The notes below the pieces were generated by a model, which had not been told where the DNA came from, did not search any database, and saw only the letters and a program-made list of their open reading frames with translations. Positions 16,073 through 23,685 of a DNA stretch of 40,732 bases are shown one piece after another; the stretch's first letter is position 1, and each line of letters starts with the position of its first letter. The position numbers and the translations under genes were made by a program. This DNA is from JADJWR01 sp964509545 (GTDB taxonomy: Bacteria > Pseudomonadota > Gammaproteobacteria > Burkholderiales > Burkholderiaceae_F): positions 1-40,732 of the forward strand of contig CAZDXQ010000035.1 in the NCBI GenBank assembly GCA_964509545.1, read 5' to 3'.

Positions 16073-17317
16073 ATGACCGCATTCCGCTACGCCGCCGCCG
16101 ATGACGCCGGCAAGGAGCAGGCTGGCGTCATCGAGGCCGACAGCGCCCGTGTTGCGCGGCAGCTGCTGCGTGGCCGCGGTCTGGTGCCGCTGACCGTCGA
16201 ACCCGTCGTCGCCGAGGGACAGAAGGCCGGCCTGCAGCTTTCCATCGGCCGTCGCCTATCGCAGACCGAGCTGGCGGTGATCACCCGCCAGCTGGCCAGT
16301 CTGCTCGGCGCGCAGTTGCCGGTGGCCGACGCGCTCACCGTGATGGTCGAGCAGAGCGAGAAGCAGCAGGTGCGCGAACTGATGGCGGCGATCCGCACCG
16401 ACGTGCTCGCCGGCAGTTCGCTGTCGCGCGCGCTGGCCCGCCACCCGCGCCAGTTTCCGGACATCTATCGGGCGCTGATCGCCGCCGGCGAGGAGTCCGG
16501 CAAGCTGGGCTCGGTGCTCGGCAGCCTCGCCGACTACGTCGAAGAGCGCGCCAAGCTGCAGCAGAAGATCACGCTCGCCTTCGTCTACCCGGTGATCGTC
16601 ACGCTGGTGGCGCTGGCAGTGGTCATCGGCCTGCTCACCTACGTCGTGCCGCAGGTCGTGCAGGTGTTCGCCAACACCAAGCAGGCGCTGCCGTTCCTGA
16701 CCCGGGCGATGATCGCCGCATCGGACTTCGCCCGCGCCTACGGCTGGGTCGTGCTTGCGCTGGCCGTAGTGGCGGCCTTCGTCGTGCACCGCATGCTGAA
16801 GGTCGAGACCATCCGCCTGGCGTGGCACAAGCGGCTGCTGAGCCTGCCGGTGGTCGGCGTGCTCAGCCGTTCGCTGAACACGGCCCGCTTTGCCAGCACG
16901 CTGGCGATCCTCGCCGGCAGCGGCGTGCCGATGCTGCGCGCGCTGCAGGCCGCCGGCGAGACGATAAACAACCTGGCGATGCGCGGCCGCGTGCTCGACG
17001 CCACCCAGCGCGTGCGCGAGGGCTTCTCGCTGGCCCGGGCCCTGCGCGCCGGCCACAACGAGGAGAAACAGCCCGGCCGCATGCGAATGTTCCCGCCGGT
17101 GCTGATCCACCTGATCGCCTCGGGCGAGGCCACCGGCAAGCTGCCCGAAATGCTCGGCCGCGCCGCCGACATCCACGCCCGCGAGGCCGAGCGGCGGGCG
17201 CTGTTCTTCACCTCGCTACTCGAGCCGGTGCTGATCCTGACCATGGGCGTGGTCGTGATGCTGATCGTGCTCGCCGTACTGCTGCCGATCATCGAGATCA
17301 ACCAGCTGGCGCGCTGA
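16073..17317 (+). CDS. gspF: Type II secretion inner-membrane platform protein GspF
   Basis: A 414-residue polytopic platform protein. Two copies of the T2SSF domain are visible: one at about 70-195 (TELAVITRQLASLLGAQLPV, LADYVEERAKLQQKI) and one at about 265-400 (LNTARFASTLAILAGSGVPML, LIHLIASGEATGKLPEML). Membrane helices occur at about 168-192, 222-242 and 377-402. GspF contacts GspE and GspL. It is the last gene of the operon. The prepilin peptidase GspO and a pilotin are not in this window. Confidence 0.96.
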   Translation: MTAFRYAAADDAGKEQAGVIEADSARVARQLLRGRGLVPLTVEPVVAEGQKAGLQLSIGRRLSQTELAVITRQLASLLGAQLPVADALTVMVEQSEKQQVRELMAAIRTDVLAGSSLSRALARHPRQFPDIYRALIAAGEESGKLGSVLGSLADYVEERAKLQQKITLAFVYPVIVTLVALAVVIGLLTYVVPQVVQVFANTKQALPFLTRAMIAASDFARAYGWVVLALAVVAAFVVHRMLKVETIRLAWHKRLLSLPVVGVLSRSLNTARFASTLAILAGSGVPMLRALQAAGETINNLAMRGRVLDATQRVREGFSLARALRAGHNEEKQPGRMRMFPPVLIHLIASGEATGKLPEMLGRAADIHAREAERRALFFTSLLEPVLILTMGVVVMLIVLAVLLPIIEINQLAR

Positions 17318-17388
17318 GCCGCCGCACGACTGCTCCGAAGGCGCTCGCTCTCCCATGGGGATGGCCCACAGGGCGAGGGGCATGATGA

Positions 17389-17406
17389 GCGCCGCGCTAT
17401 CGGCGC
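17389..17406 (+). terminator. Possible terminator hairpin after gspF
   Basis: An inverted repeat GCGCCG-CGCTAT-CGGCGC lies 72 bp after the gspF stop, followed by CCTGTTTATT. The stem is short and the T tract weak, so this is only a candidate. It sits between the convergent gspF and cupin genes. Confidence 0.35.
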
Positions 17407-17422
17407 CCTGTTTATTGCCGGT

Positions 17423-17899
17423 TCAGCCGGCGTGCGCTCGCGCCGCCTGCGCCTTCGGCGACGGCGAGCGCAGGAAGAACAGCGCGCCGGTGTCGGTGCG
17501 CACCGAATAGTGCTCCGAGCCGCGCGGCGCCAGCACGTAGTCGCCGGGGCTGTAGCGCACTTCGTTGACGATCACTTCGCCATCGAGCACGAGACACTCC
17601 TCGACGCCGTCATCGTGCCGGTGCGCCGGCAGTTCGGTGCCAGCCGGCATGCGCACCAGCCATGACAACGAGCAGCCGTCATCGTGCAGCACCTTCATCT
17701 GCGTACCGCCGACGAAGGGCTGCCAGCCCTCCTCGCGCCGCAGCGTGATGAAGCCGGCCGCCGGTTGCACTCGACGGCGCACCCGCGCCTTGATGCGGTC
17801 GGCCGTTTCCCGTGGCGGCGCTTGCGGCGCCACGGCGAGCAGCATTTCGATCAATTCCCGATCGGTCAGCATGTCAGGCACCGCGTGTCTGTCATTCAA
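17423..17899 (-). CDS. ChrR-type cupin protein, copy 1
   Basis: A 158-residue protein (from a TTG at 17899; an ATG at 17872 is an alternative). The N-terminal helix region includes LIEMLLAVAPQAPPRETADRIKARVRRRV. The cupin domain spans about 48-145. Its metal-ligand pattern is complete: H93, H95 and E100 in LPAHRHDDGVEE, and H130 in RGSEHYS. ChrR of Rhodobacter is an anti-sigma factor with an N-terminal zinc domain and a C-terminal cupin that senses singlet oxygen. Here the HxxxCxxC zinc anti-sigma motif is absent. The gene lies one base after the second cupin gene and downstream of an ECF sigma gene, so it probably modulates that sigma factor or senses its signal. The role is inferred. Confidence 0.83.
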   Translation of the reverse strand: MNDRHAVPDMLTDRELIEMLLAVAPQAPPRETADRIKARVRRRVQPAAGFITLRREEGWQPFVGGTQMKVLHDDGCSLSWLVRMPAGTELPAHRHDDGVEECLVLDGEVIVNEVRYSPGDYVLAPRGSEHYSVRTDTGALFFLRSPSPKAQAARAHAG

Positions 17900-17900
17900 G

Positions 17901-18380
17901 TCAGCTCATCGCATGCGATCGCAGCGCCGCGAACTGCGGCGACGGCGAACGCACGAGCAACAGGCAGCCGCGGTCGCTGCGCACGTCGTCGTGGCGGCTG
18001 CCGGCCGCTGCAACCTGGTAGTCGCCGGGGCCGAAACACTCGCCGTTCAGCCACAGGTCGCCTGAGACCACCAGGCATTCCTCGGGGCCGTCGTGCTCGT
18101 GCGCCGGCAGGCGCGCGCCGGCCTGCAGCCGCAGCAGCCACGACATCGTGCGGCCATCGTCATGCAGCACTTTCATCTGCGCCGCATCGCCAAACGGCTG
18201 CCAGCCTTCGTCGCAGCGGACAGCGGTCATCGCCCGAGCCGCAGTCGCGGCGGCCACGCGCGCCGCCACGCGCCGGCGGATGCGCTGCGCCGTCGCGGGC
18301 GCCGGCGCGCGCGGCGCCAGCGCCAACAACATCTGTCCGAGCTGAACCTCGGCCAGCACCGTTTCAGTGGGCATCTTCAT
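17901..18380 (-). CDS. ChrR-type cupin protein, copy 2
   Basis: A 159-residue paralogue of the neighbouring cupin. Shared features are a similar N-terminal helix (GQMLLALAPRAPAPATAQRIRRRV), the sequences EGWQPF and QMKVLHDDG, and the same cupin ligands in LPAHEHDGPEE and GSRHDDV. The end RSPSPQFAAL matches RSPSPKAQAA in copy 1. I chose the ATG at 18380, with AAGAG upstream; it overlaps the sigma gene end by 17 bp. It is likely translationally coupled to the sigma factor, as expected for a cognate regulator. No N-terminal zinc anti-sigma motif is seen. Confidence 0.83.
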   Translation of the reverse strand: MKMPTETVLAEVQLGQMLLALAPRAPAPATAQRIRRRVAARVAAATAARAMTAVRCDEGWQPFGDAAQMKVLHDDGRTMSWLLRLQAGARLPAHEHDGPEECLVVSGDLWLNGECFGPGDYQVAAAGSRHDDVRSDRGCLLLVRSPSPQFAALRSHAMS

Positions 18381-19056
18381 TGTCGATCTCTTCGGTCGAC
18401 CCCAGGGCAGCCGGATCGCCGAGCCGCGCGCGCAAGCTGCCCAGCGCGCGCCGGATCGCCGTCTTGACCGTTCCGAGGGGACAGTGCATCGCCGCCGAGA
18501 TTTCGGCATGGGTCATGCCGCGAAAGAAAGCCAACGCGATCATCTGCCGCTCGCGCGCCGGCAGCGCCGCCAGCGCCAGCCGCACTTCGCTGTCGCGCCG
18601 CATCGACTCGAGCAGGCCGAGCGGATCGGCGTCGGCCGCCGGCTCGTCGACCAGCAGTTGCGGGTCGGGGGCAAGCAGCGCGGGGTCGGCGCGGCGCAGT
18701 GCGTCGAGCGCGCGCGAGCGCGCCATCATCAGCAGCCACGCCAACACGACGCCGCGCGCTGCATCGAAGCGCGCCGCTTCGCGCCAGACCTGCACGTAGA
18801 CGTCCTCGACCACCTCTTCGGCCAGCGCCGCATCGAAGCAGATGCGCCGCACGACGGCGAACACGCGCGCCAGCGTGGCGTCGTAGAAGCGCCCGAACGC
18901 ATTTTCGTCGCCGCGCGCCACGCGCGCCAGTTCGGCGATCAGTCCGTCGTCGCGCGGTTCGGCCGCCGTCGCAGCCAGTATCGCCGCACCGCCGGGCGTA
19001 GCCGCTGCCCGGGTCGAGTCGTCGCTCGCCTGCCATTGCGCCGCCGCTGTCGCCAT
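18364..19056 (-). CDS. ECF-family RNA polymerase sigma factor 1
   Basis: A 230-residue ECF sigma factor. Region 2 includes ENAFGRFYDATLARVFAVVR, DAALAEEVVEDVYVQVWREA and VLAWLLMMARSRALDALRR. Region 4 includes LAALPARERQMIALAFFRGM, THAEISAAMHCPLGTVKTAI and RRALGSLRARL. The ATG at 19056 has GAGG 5-6 nt upstream; the open frame extends further but without that signal. The gene heads an operon with two ChrR-like cupins, an arrangement seen in ECF11-like RpoE-ChrR systems. A candidate ECF promoter lies 88 nt upstream at 19144-19167, which would allow autoregulation. Confidence 0.93.
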   Translation of the reverse strand: MATAAAQWQASDDSTRAAATPGGAAILAATAAEPRDDGLIAELARVARGDENAFGRFYDATLARVFAVVRRICFDAALAEEVVEDVYVQVWREAARFDAARGVVLAWLLMMARSRALDALRRADPALLAPDPQLLVDEPAADADPLGLLESMRRDSEVRLALAALPARERQMIALAFFRGMTHAEISAAMHCPLGTVKTAIRRALGSLRARLGDPAALGSTEEIDNEDAH

Positions 19057-19143
19057 CGCCGCCTCGCCGTCTGTCGTACCGTCCTGCCCGGCCGGCCACA
19101 AACGATCGCCTGCCCGGCACCGACCGCACTGCTCGCGCAATCT

Positions 19144-19167
19144 ATACGCAGGCGAGCCGTAGTTGGA
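19144..19167 (-). promoter_or_regulatory. Candidate ECF-type promoter of the sigma/cupin operon
   Basis: On the minus strand, TCCAAC (19167-19162) is followed by CGTATA (19148-19143), with 14 nt between TCCAA and CGTA. The identical spacing and half-sites occur in the opposite direction upstream of the DUF4331 gene. An AAC-type -35 and CGT-type -10 are common in ECF promoters. The implied leader to the ATG at 19056 is about 80 nt. Confidence 0.5.
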
Positions 19168-19381
19168 TTTCCCGCCCCATTTTCCCCGGCAGCGGCGAGG
19201 GGTACCGCTGCGCCCGGCGTCGGCACGCCCGCGGACCCGCGCCGCCGGCGGCGGCGAACCCCGGCAACGCTTCGCAAGCGAACCTCGGCGCGGGCGCGGC
19301 GGAACCCGGAGCACCGTCGCGCCGGCTCCCGAGTTCGGCGGACAGCCGACGCTGCGCTTTCGTCCTCGGTTACGCATAAGA

Positions 19382-19404
19382 GCGCGGCGCGGATTGCGCC
19401 GCGC
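19382..19404. repeat. Perfect 9-bp inverted repeat (hairpin)
   Basis: GCGCGGCGC, loop GGATT, GCGCCGCGC. No T tract follows on either strand, so it is not a canonical terminator. It lies just upstream of the plus-strand candidate ECF promoter and could be an operator or an insulating hairpin. Confidence 0.6.
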
Positions 19405-19420
19405 CTGCACATCGCCGACA

Positions 19421-19444
19421 TCCAATCGCCAAGTCCGCCCGTAA
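19421..19444 (+). promoter_or_regulatory. Candidate ECF-type promoter of the DUF4331 operon
   Basis: TCCAAT (19421-19426) and CGTAAC (19440-19445), with 14 nt between TCCAA and CGTA, mirror the motif that faces the sigma factor operon. If used, the leader to the ATG at 19617 is about 165 nt. The match between the two divergent sites is the main support. Confidence 0.5.
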
Positions 19445-19616
19445 CGCAGGACAGACGGCGCAGTGCGCCGGGCTTTGCCGAGCGCTGACATCGCGCCTTC
19501 GTTGCGCAAGGCGGCCGATGACGCGCGGCAGGCACGGTTCGCGCTGCTGCCAGAGAGTCCACCGCGCCGCCACCGCGACCGGACACCGATTCACGCCCAC
19601 CCCTATGGAGGAACAG

Positions 19617-21155
19617 ATGTCCCACCCGGTCTTGCGAAGCATGCCGGCAATCATGGCCAGCGCGCTCGCCCTCAGCGTCGCGGCGTCGTCCGCGCTGGCC
19701 TCGAGCCATCGCGAAGCGCCGTTCATCACCACGCAGCCGAAAGTCGACGGCACCGACTTCTACATGTTCCGCTCGTACGAGCCGGGGCGCGCCGATTACG
19801 TCACGATCCTCGCCAACTACCTGCCGCTGCAGGATCCGTACGGCGGGCCGAATTACTTCAGCCTCGATCCGAACGCGCTGTACGAGATCCACGTCGACAA
19901 CGACGGCGACGCGCGCGAGGACATCTCCTTCCAGTTCCGCTTCAAGAACAACCTGAAGGACATCCAGCTGCCCATTGGCAACGCCAGCGTCTCGATCCCG
20001 CTGATCCAGGCCGGCACAATCGCCGACCCGCGCGCGGCGGCGCTGAACCTCAATGAAACCTACACGGTCGATGTCGTCCGCGGCGACCGCCGCAGCGGCC
20101 ACGCGCGCGCGCAGGCGGTAACCAACGCCGCCACCGGCGCCGCCACTTTCGACAAGCCCGTGGACAACATCGGCGTGAAGACGATCCCCGACTACGCCAG
20201 CTACGCCGCCAGGCACATCTACACGGTCAACATCCCTGGCTGCAGCCAACCCGGCCGCATGTTCGTCGGCCAGCGCAAGGAGCCGTTCGCCGTCAACCTC
20301 GGCGTGATCTTCGATCTGGTCAACGCACCGGCCTCGGTCATCACCAATCCGGCGCTGATCAACGCCGCGCCGAACACCATCGACGACGCCAACATCACCA
20401 CGCTGGCGCTCGAGGTTCACAGGAGCTGCCTGACCGCGGGCGACCCGGTCATCGGCGGCTGGACCAGCGCCAGCCTGCGGCAGATCCGCCTGCTCGACGG
20501 CACGCCGGCCTCCGGCCACCAGAGCTCGGAACGCGTCGGCGGACCGTGGGTGCAGGTCTCGCGCCTTGGCATGCCGCTGGTCAACGAAGTCGTCATCGGC
20601 CTGAAGGACAAGGACCGATTCAACAGCTCGAAGCCGAAGGACGACGCGCAGTTCGCCACCTACGTGACCAATCCGACGTTGCCGAAGCTGCTCGAAATCG
20701 CGCTGAACCTGCCCGGCATCGCGCCGACCAATTTCCCGCGCACCGATCTCGTCACGACGTTCCTGACCGGCATCAGGGGTGTGAATCAACCGAAGAATGT
20801 CGTCGCCGCGGAGATGATGCGGCTGAACACGGACATCGCGCCGGTGCCATTCACGCAGCAGAACCGGCTCGGAATCGTCGGCAACCTCTTGGTCGGCGGC
20901 AACGACTTCGCCGGTTATCCGAATGGCCGCCGGCCAAAGGACGACGTGGTCGACATCTCGCTCGTCGCGGTGATGGGCGGGCTTTGCGTGGCCAACGGCG
21001 ACAACGACGCGCTCGGCTTCGGAGCCGCGTGCAAGCCTTCGGCGGTGCCGCTGGGCGCCACCGCCCTTGCCCTGCACGACGCCGTCGACCAGGCCGTGAT
21101 CCCGCTGCTGCCCGGCTTCCCGTACCTGGCCACACCGACCCCCGGAAGTCCATAA
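19617..21155 (+). CDS. Secreted DUF4331 family protein
   Basis: A 512-residue exported protein. I chose the ATG at 19617 because GGAGG lies 6 nt upstream. The signal peptide (about 1-32) ends SSALA before SSHREAPFI, a typical start for DUF4331 (PF14224). Other family features are DGTDFYMFRSYE, NYFSLDPNALYEIHVDNDGD, EDISFQFRF, WVQVSRLGMPLVNEVVIGLKDKDRFN and GYPNGRRPKDDVVDISLVAV. The function of DUF4331 is unknown. The protein is probably periplasmic or extracellular. It is the first gene of a run of closely spaced genes that continues through a lipoprotein, a TPR protein and a HupE-like protein to a second ECF sigma factor, suggesting an envelope stress or metal-related role. Confidence 0.92.
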   Translation: MSHPVLRSMPAIMASALALSVAASSALASSHREAPFITTQPKVDGTDFYMFRSYEPGRADYVTILANYLPLQDPYGGPNYFSLDPNALYEIHVDNDGDAREDISFQFRFKNNLKDIQLPIGNASVSIPLIQAGTIADPRAAALNLNETYTVDVVRGDRRSGHARAQAVTNAATGAATFDKPVDNIGVKTIPDYASYAARHIYTVNIPGCSQPGRMFVGQRKEPFAVNLGVIFDLVNAPASVITNPALINAAPNTIDDANITTLALEVHRSCLTAGDPVIGGWTSASLRQIRLLDGTPASGHQSSERVGGPWVQVSRLGMPLVNEVVIGLKDKDRFNSSKPKDDAQFATYVTNPTLPKLLEIALNLPGIAPTNFPRTDLVTTFLTGIRGVNQPKNVVAAEMMRLNTDIAPVPFTQQNRLGIVGNLLVGGNDFAGYPNGRRPKDDVVDISLVAVMGGLCVANGDNDALGFGAACKPSAVPLGATALALHDAVDQAVIPLLPGFPYLATPTPGSP

Positions 21156-21165
21156 GGAGGCGACG

Positions 21166-21411
21166 ATGAACCGACTCATTCCCGCATGGGCAGCCGCCGC
21201 CGTGCTGCTCGCCGCCTGCGGCGGCGGCAGCGGCGGGTCTGCCGAGTCGCTGCAGCAGGTTGAGGATCGCAGCGCGTCGGCTACGGTGGCCGGCCTCCTC
21301 GGCTTCGCCAAGGCGCAGATCGCGCAGGCGACTTCCGAGACCGCCGAGCCGCGGCCGATCGACGGCATCACGCCACCGACCTCGGATGCCGACGAACCGC
21401 AGCCGCTGTAG
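21166..21411 (+). CDS. Small lipoprotein of the DUF4331 operon
   Basis: An 81-residue protein with a lipoprotein signal peptide: MNRLIPAWAAAAVLLAAC, with C18 as the lipid anchor. A Gly/Ser linker follows, then a short region LLGFAKAQIAQATSETAEPR and an acidic, Pro-rich tail. AGGAGG lies 6-7 nt upstream of the ATG. It sits 10 bp after the DUF4331 gene and 5 bp before the TPR gene. I do not recognise a family. Confidence 0.8.
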   Translation: MNRLIPAWAAAAVLLAACGGGSGGSAESLQQVEDRSASATVAGLLGFAKAQIAQATSETAEPRPIDGITPPTSDADEPQPL

Positions 21412-21416
21412 AAACC

Positions 21417-22553
21417 GTGCGACTGCGGATGCTGCTCGGATCGATCGCCGCGTGCGTGGCGCTGGCCGCTTCGGCGGCCGGCGCCGCGCCCGCCGCACCG
21501 CCGCGCGAGGCGATCGTCGAATCCCAATTGCTGCCCGCGGCGGTCAAGTCCTCGGTGCGGCAGCTTGCTAGCGCCGCCGCACTCAATGCCAGCGAACGTC
21601 TGGCGCGCGTGCGCGCGCTGATCGAGGCCGGCCGCGCCGGCGGTGATCCGCGCTCGCTCGGCTATGCCGAGGCGCTGCTGGCCGTCTGGCCGGCAACATC
21701 GCCAACGGCGCCGGTCGACGCGCTCGTCCTGCGCGCCACGATCGAACAGAGCCGGCACCGTTTCGATGCCGCGCGCGCGCTGCTCGACCGCGTGCTGGCG
21801 CAATCGCCGGCGCACGGCCAGGCGCTGCTCACGCGCGCCACCATCGCCACCGTCACCGGCGAGTATGTCGCCGCGCGCCGCGACTGCACCCAGCTGCAGC
21901 CGCTGCACGCGGTGGCGGCGGCGATCTGCAACGCGTCCGTGGATGCCGCCACCGGCGCCGAAGCGCGCGCGCTCGACGCGCTGCGCGCCGCTGCGCGCGA
22001 CAGTGCCGGCTCCCTGCGCGGCTGGGCGCTGGCGGCGCTGGCGCAGGTGCACGAACAGCGCGGCGAGATACCGGCCGCCGCCGAGGCCTATCGCGCCGCG
22101 CTGGCCAGCGGCGAAGGTCTCGTCACTCGGCTCGGCTACGCCGACATGCTGATCGACTCCGACGCGCACGCGCAGGCGCTGGCGCTGCTGGCCGAGGCGC
22201 CGCCGGCCGATGGCGTGCTCGTTCGCCGCTGGCTGGCCGAGCGTGCGCGCGGTGAAGACAACGCGCCGCTCGCCGCGGAACTGCAATCGCGCTTCGCCGA
22301 GGCGCGCGCCCGCGGCGACCTGCTGCACGCGCGCGAAGCGGCGATGTTCGCGCTGGCGCGCGGCGATGCCGCCGCCGCGCTGCAACTGGCGCAGGAAAAC
22401 TGGGCCGTGCAGCGCGAGCCTGCCGACCTGCTGATGCTGGCGCGCGCCGCACGCGCTGCCGGCGACCGCCTCGCCCGCGACCGCGTCGAGAACTGGCTGC
22501 GCGCCAGCGGCCTGCGCGATGCGCGCATCGCCACCGCATTGGGCAACCCATGA
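21417..22553 (+). CDS. Exported TPR-repeat protein
   Basis: A 378-residue protein starting at GTG 21417 (an ATG at 21429 is an alternative). A signal peptide of about 24 residues (LLGSIAACVALAASAAGAAP) is followed by Ala-rich helical repeats with TPR spacing, e.g. LRATIEQSRHRFDAARALLD, ALAQVHEQRGEIPAAAEAYR and AMFALARGDAAAALQLAQEN. TPR proteins usually scaffold protein complexes; here the site would be the periplasm. Its stop overlaps the ATG of the HupE-like gene by 4 bp, indicating translational coupling. Confidence 0.85.
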   Translation: MRLRMLLGSIAACVALAASAAGAAPAAPPREAIVESQLLPAAVKSSVRQLASAAALNASERLARVRALIEAGRAGGDPRSLGYAEALLAVWPATSPTAPVDALVLRATIEQSRHRFDAARALLDRVLAQSPAHGQALLTRATIATVTGEYVAARRDCTQLQPLHAVAAAICNASVDAATGAEARALDALRAAARDSAGSLRGWALAALAQVHEQRGEIPAAAEAYRAALASGEGLVTRLGYADMLIDSDAHAQALALLAEAPPADGVLVRRWLAERARGEDNAPLAAELQSRFAEARARGDLLHAREAAMFALARGDAAAALQLAQENWAVQREPADLLMLARAARAAGDRLARDRVENWLRASGLRDARIATALGNP

Positions 22554-23665
22554 TCATCGTCTTGCGTCTGCTTGCGGTGCTGATGCTGCTGGTCGCCTCG
22601 TCGGCGCACGCGCATTCGGCCAGCACCAGCTACCTGCAACTGACCCCTGACGAGCGCGGCGGCGCGGTGCAATGGCGCATCGCGCTGCGCGACCTCGACG
22701 CGCTGCTCGAACTGGACACGAACGGCGACGGCCAGCTCGCCTGGGGCGAAGTCGCCGACCGGCGCGCCGACATCGCGCAACTGGCCGCCGCTTCGCTGCG
22801 GCTCGAACGCGGCGGCGTGCCGTGCGCGCTGCACTTCGATGCGCTCGGATTCGAACGCCTCGGCGGCAGCAGCTTCGCCGTGCTCGGCGGCCGCGGCGAC
22901 TGCGCGCGCGGCGCCGCGCCGCTGCAGCTGCGCTATGGACTGTTCGCCGGCATCGACCCGTCACACCGCGCGCTGCTCACGCTGCCCGCTTCGCCCAAGC
23001 CCGTGCTGCTGGCGCCGCTGGCCACGGCGACCGCCAGCGGCGAGCAATCCGCCGCCGTCGGCTTCGCCGACATGTTCATCGACGGCCTGCACCACATTGT
23101 GAGCGGCATCGATCACGCGCTGTTCCTCGTCGCGCTGCTGCTGCCCGCGGTCGTCGAGCGCAGAGATGGGCGCTGGCAGGCGCGCCGCGACCTGAAGCGC
23201 GCGCTGCTCGGCATTGTCTGGATCGCCACCGCATTCACGGTGGCGCACTCGATCACCCTTGGGCTCGCCAGCTTCGGTGTCGTGCGCGTGCCGGGCAGCG
23301 TGATCGAGCCGCTGGTGGCCGTCACCGTGCTCGCCGCGGCGCTGAACAACCTGTGGCCGGTGGTGACGCGGCGTCTGTCGTGGCTGGCCTTCGGCTTCGG
23401 CCTGATCCACGGCTTCGCCTTCGCCGAGGTGCTGGCACCGCTCGAACTTGCAACGAGTGCGCGCGCCTGGGCCCTGGCGGCCTTCAACCTCGGCGTCGAA
23501 GGCGGGCAGCTGATCGTGATCGCGGCGTGTTTCGCCGTGCTCGCGGCGCTGCGCGGCTGGCCCAGGTATCCGCGCTGGATCCTCGGCGGCGGCTCGTGCG
23601 CGCTGGCGGTCGTCGCCGCCGGCTGGATCGTCGAACGCGTCTTCAACGTCACGCTCATCGGCTGA
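22550..23665 (+). CDS. HupE/UreJ-family membrane protein with EF-hand-like loop
   Basis: A 371-residue membrane protein of the HupE/UreJ_2 type. A signal peptide (about 1-22) ends HAHSAS. The extracytoplasmic domain (about 23-165) contains a textbook EF-hand loop, DTNGDGQLAWGE at 56-67, with ligands at positions 1, 3, 5, 7, 9 and 12. The membrane domain (about 170-370) has the family motif HHIVSGIDHALFLVALLLP, AFTVAHSITLGLA and GFGLIHGFAFAEVL, with six or so helices rich in His at membrane positions. HupE/UreJ proteins are linked to nickel or cobalt uptake, but the substrate of this longer subtype is not established. The ATG overlaps the TPR gene by 4 bp. Confidence 0.88.
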   Translation: MIIVLRLLAVLMLLVASSAHAHSASTSYLQLTPDERGGAVQWRIALRDLDALLELDTNGDGQLAWGEVADRRADIAQLAAASLRLERGGVPCALHFDALGFERLGGSSFAVLGGRGDCARGAAPLQLRYGLFAGIDPSHRALLTLPASPKPVLLAPLATATASGEQSAAVGFADMFIDGLHHIVSGIDHALFLVALLLPAVVERRDGRWQARRDLKRALLGIVWIATAFTVAHSITLGLASFGVVRVPGSVIEPLVAVTVLAAALNNLWPVVTRRLSWLAFGFGLIHGFAFAEVLAPLELATSARAWALAAFNLGVEGGQLIVIAACFAVLAALRGWPRYPRWILGGGSCALAVVAAGWIVERVFNVTLIG

Positions 23666-23685
23666 AGGTGGCGACCGCACCCCGG

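Larger units (their letters stand above)
19057..19616. other. Divergent regulatory region between ECF sigma 1 and DUF4331 operons
   Basis: A 560-bp region without a credible gene. It holds two outward-facing TCCAA-N14-CGTA motifs (19144-19167 on minus, 19421-19444 on plus) and a perfect 9-bp hairpin (19382-19404). The open frames crossing it are Arg/Pro-rich shadows without ribosome-binding sites. The length and paired motifs suggest that both divergent operons are controlled from here. Confidence 0.6.

Noticed and set aside
18939..22385. 1148-codon open frame on the minus strand opposite DUF4331 and TPR genes
   Set aside because: It is Arg/Asp/Gly/Val-rich with no domain, no ribosome-binding site, and lies antisense to clear genes. 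GC-rich third positions create such shadow frames.
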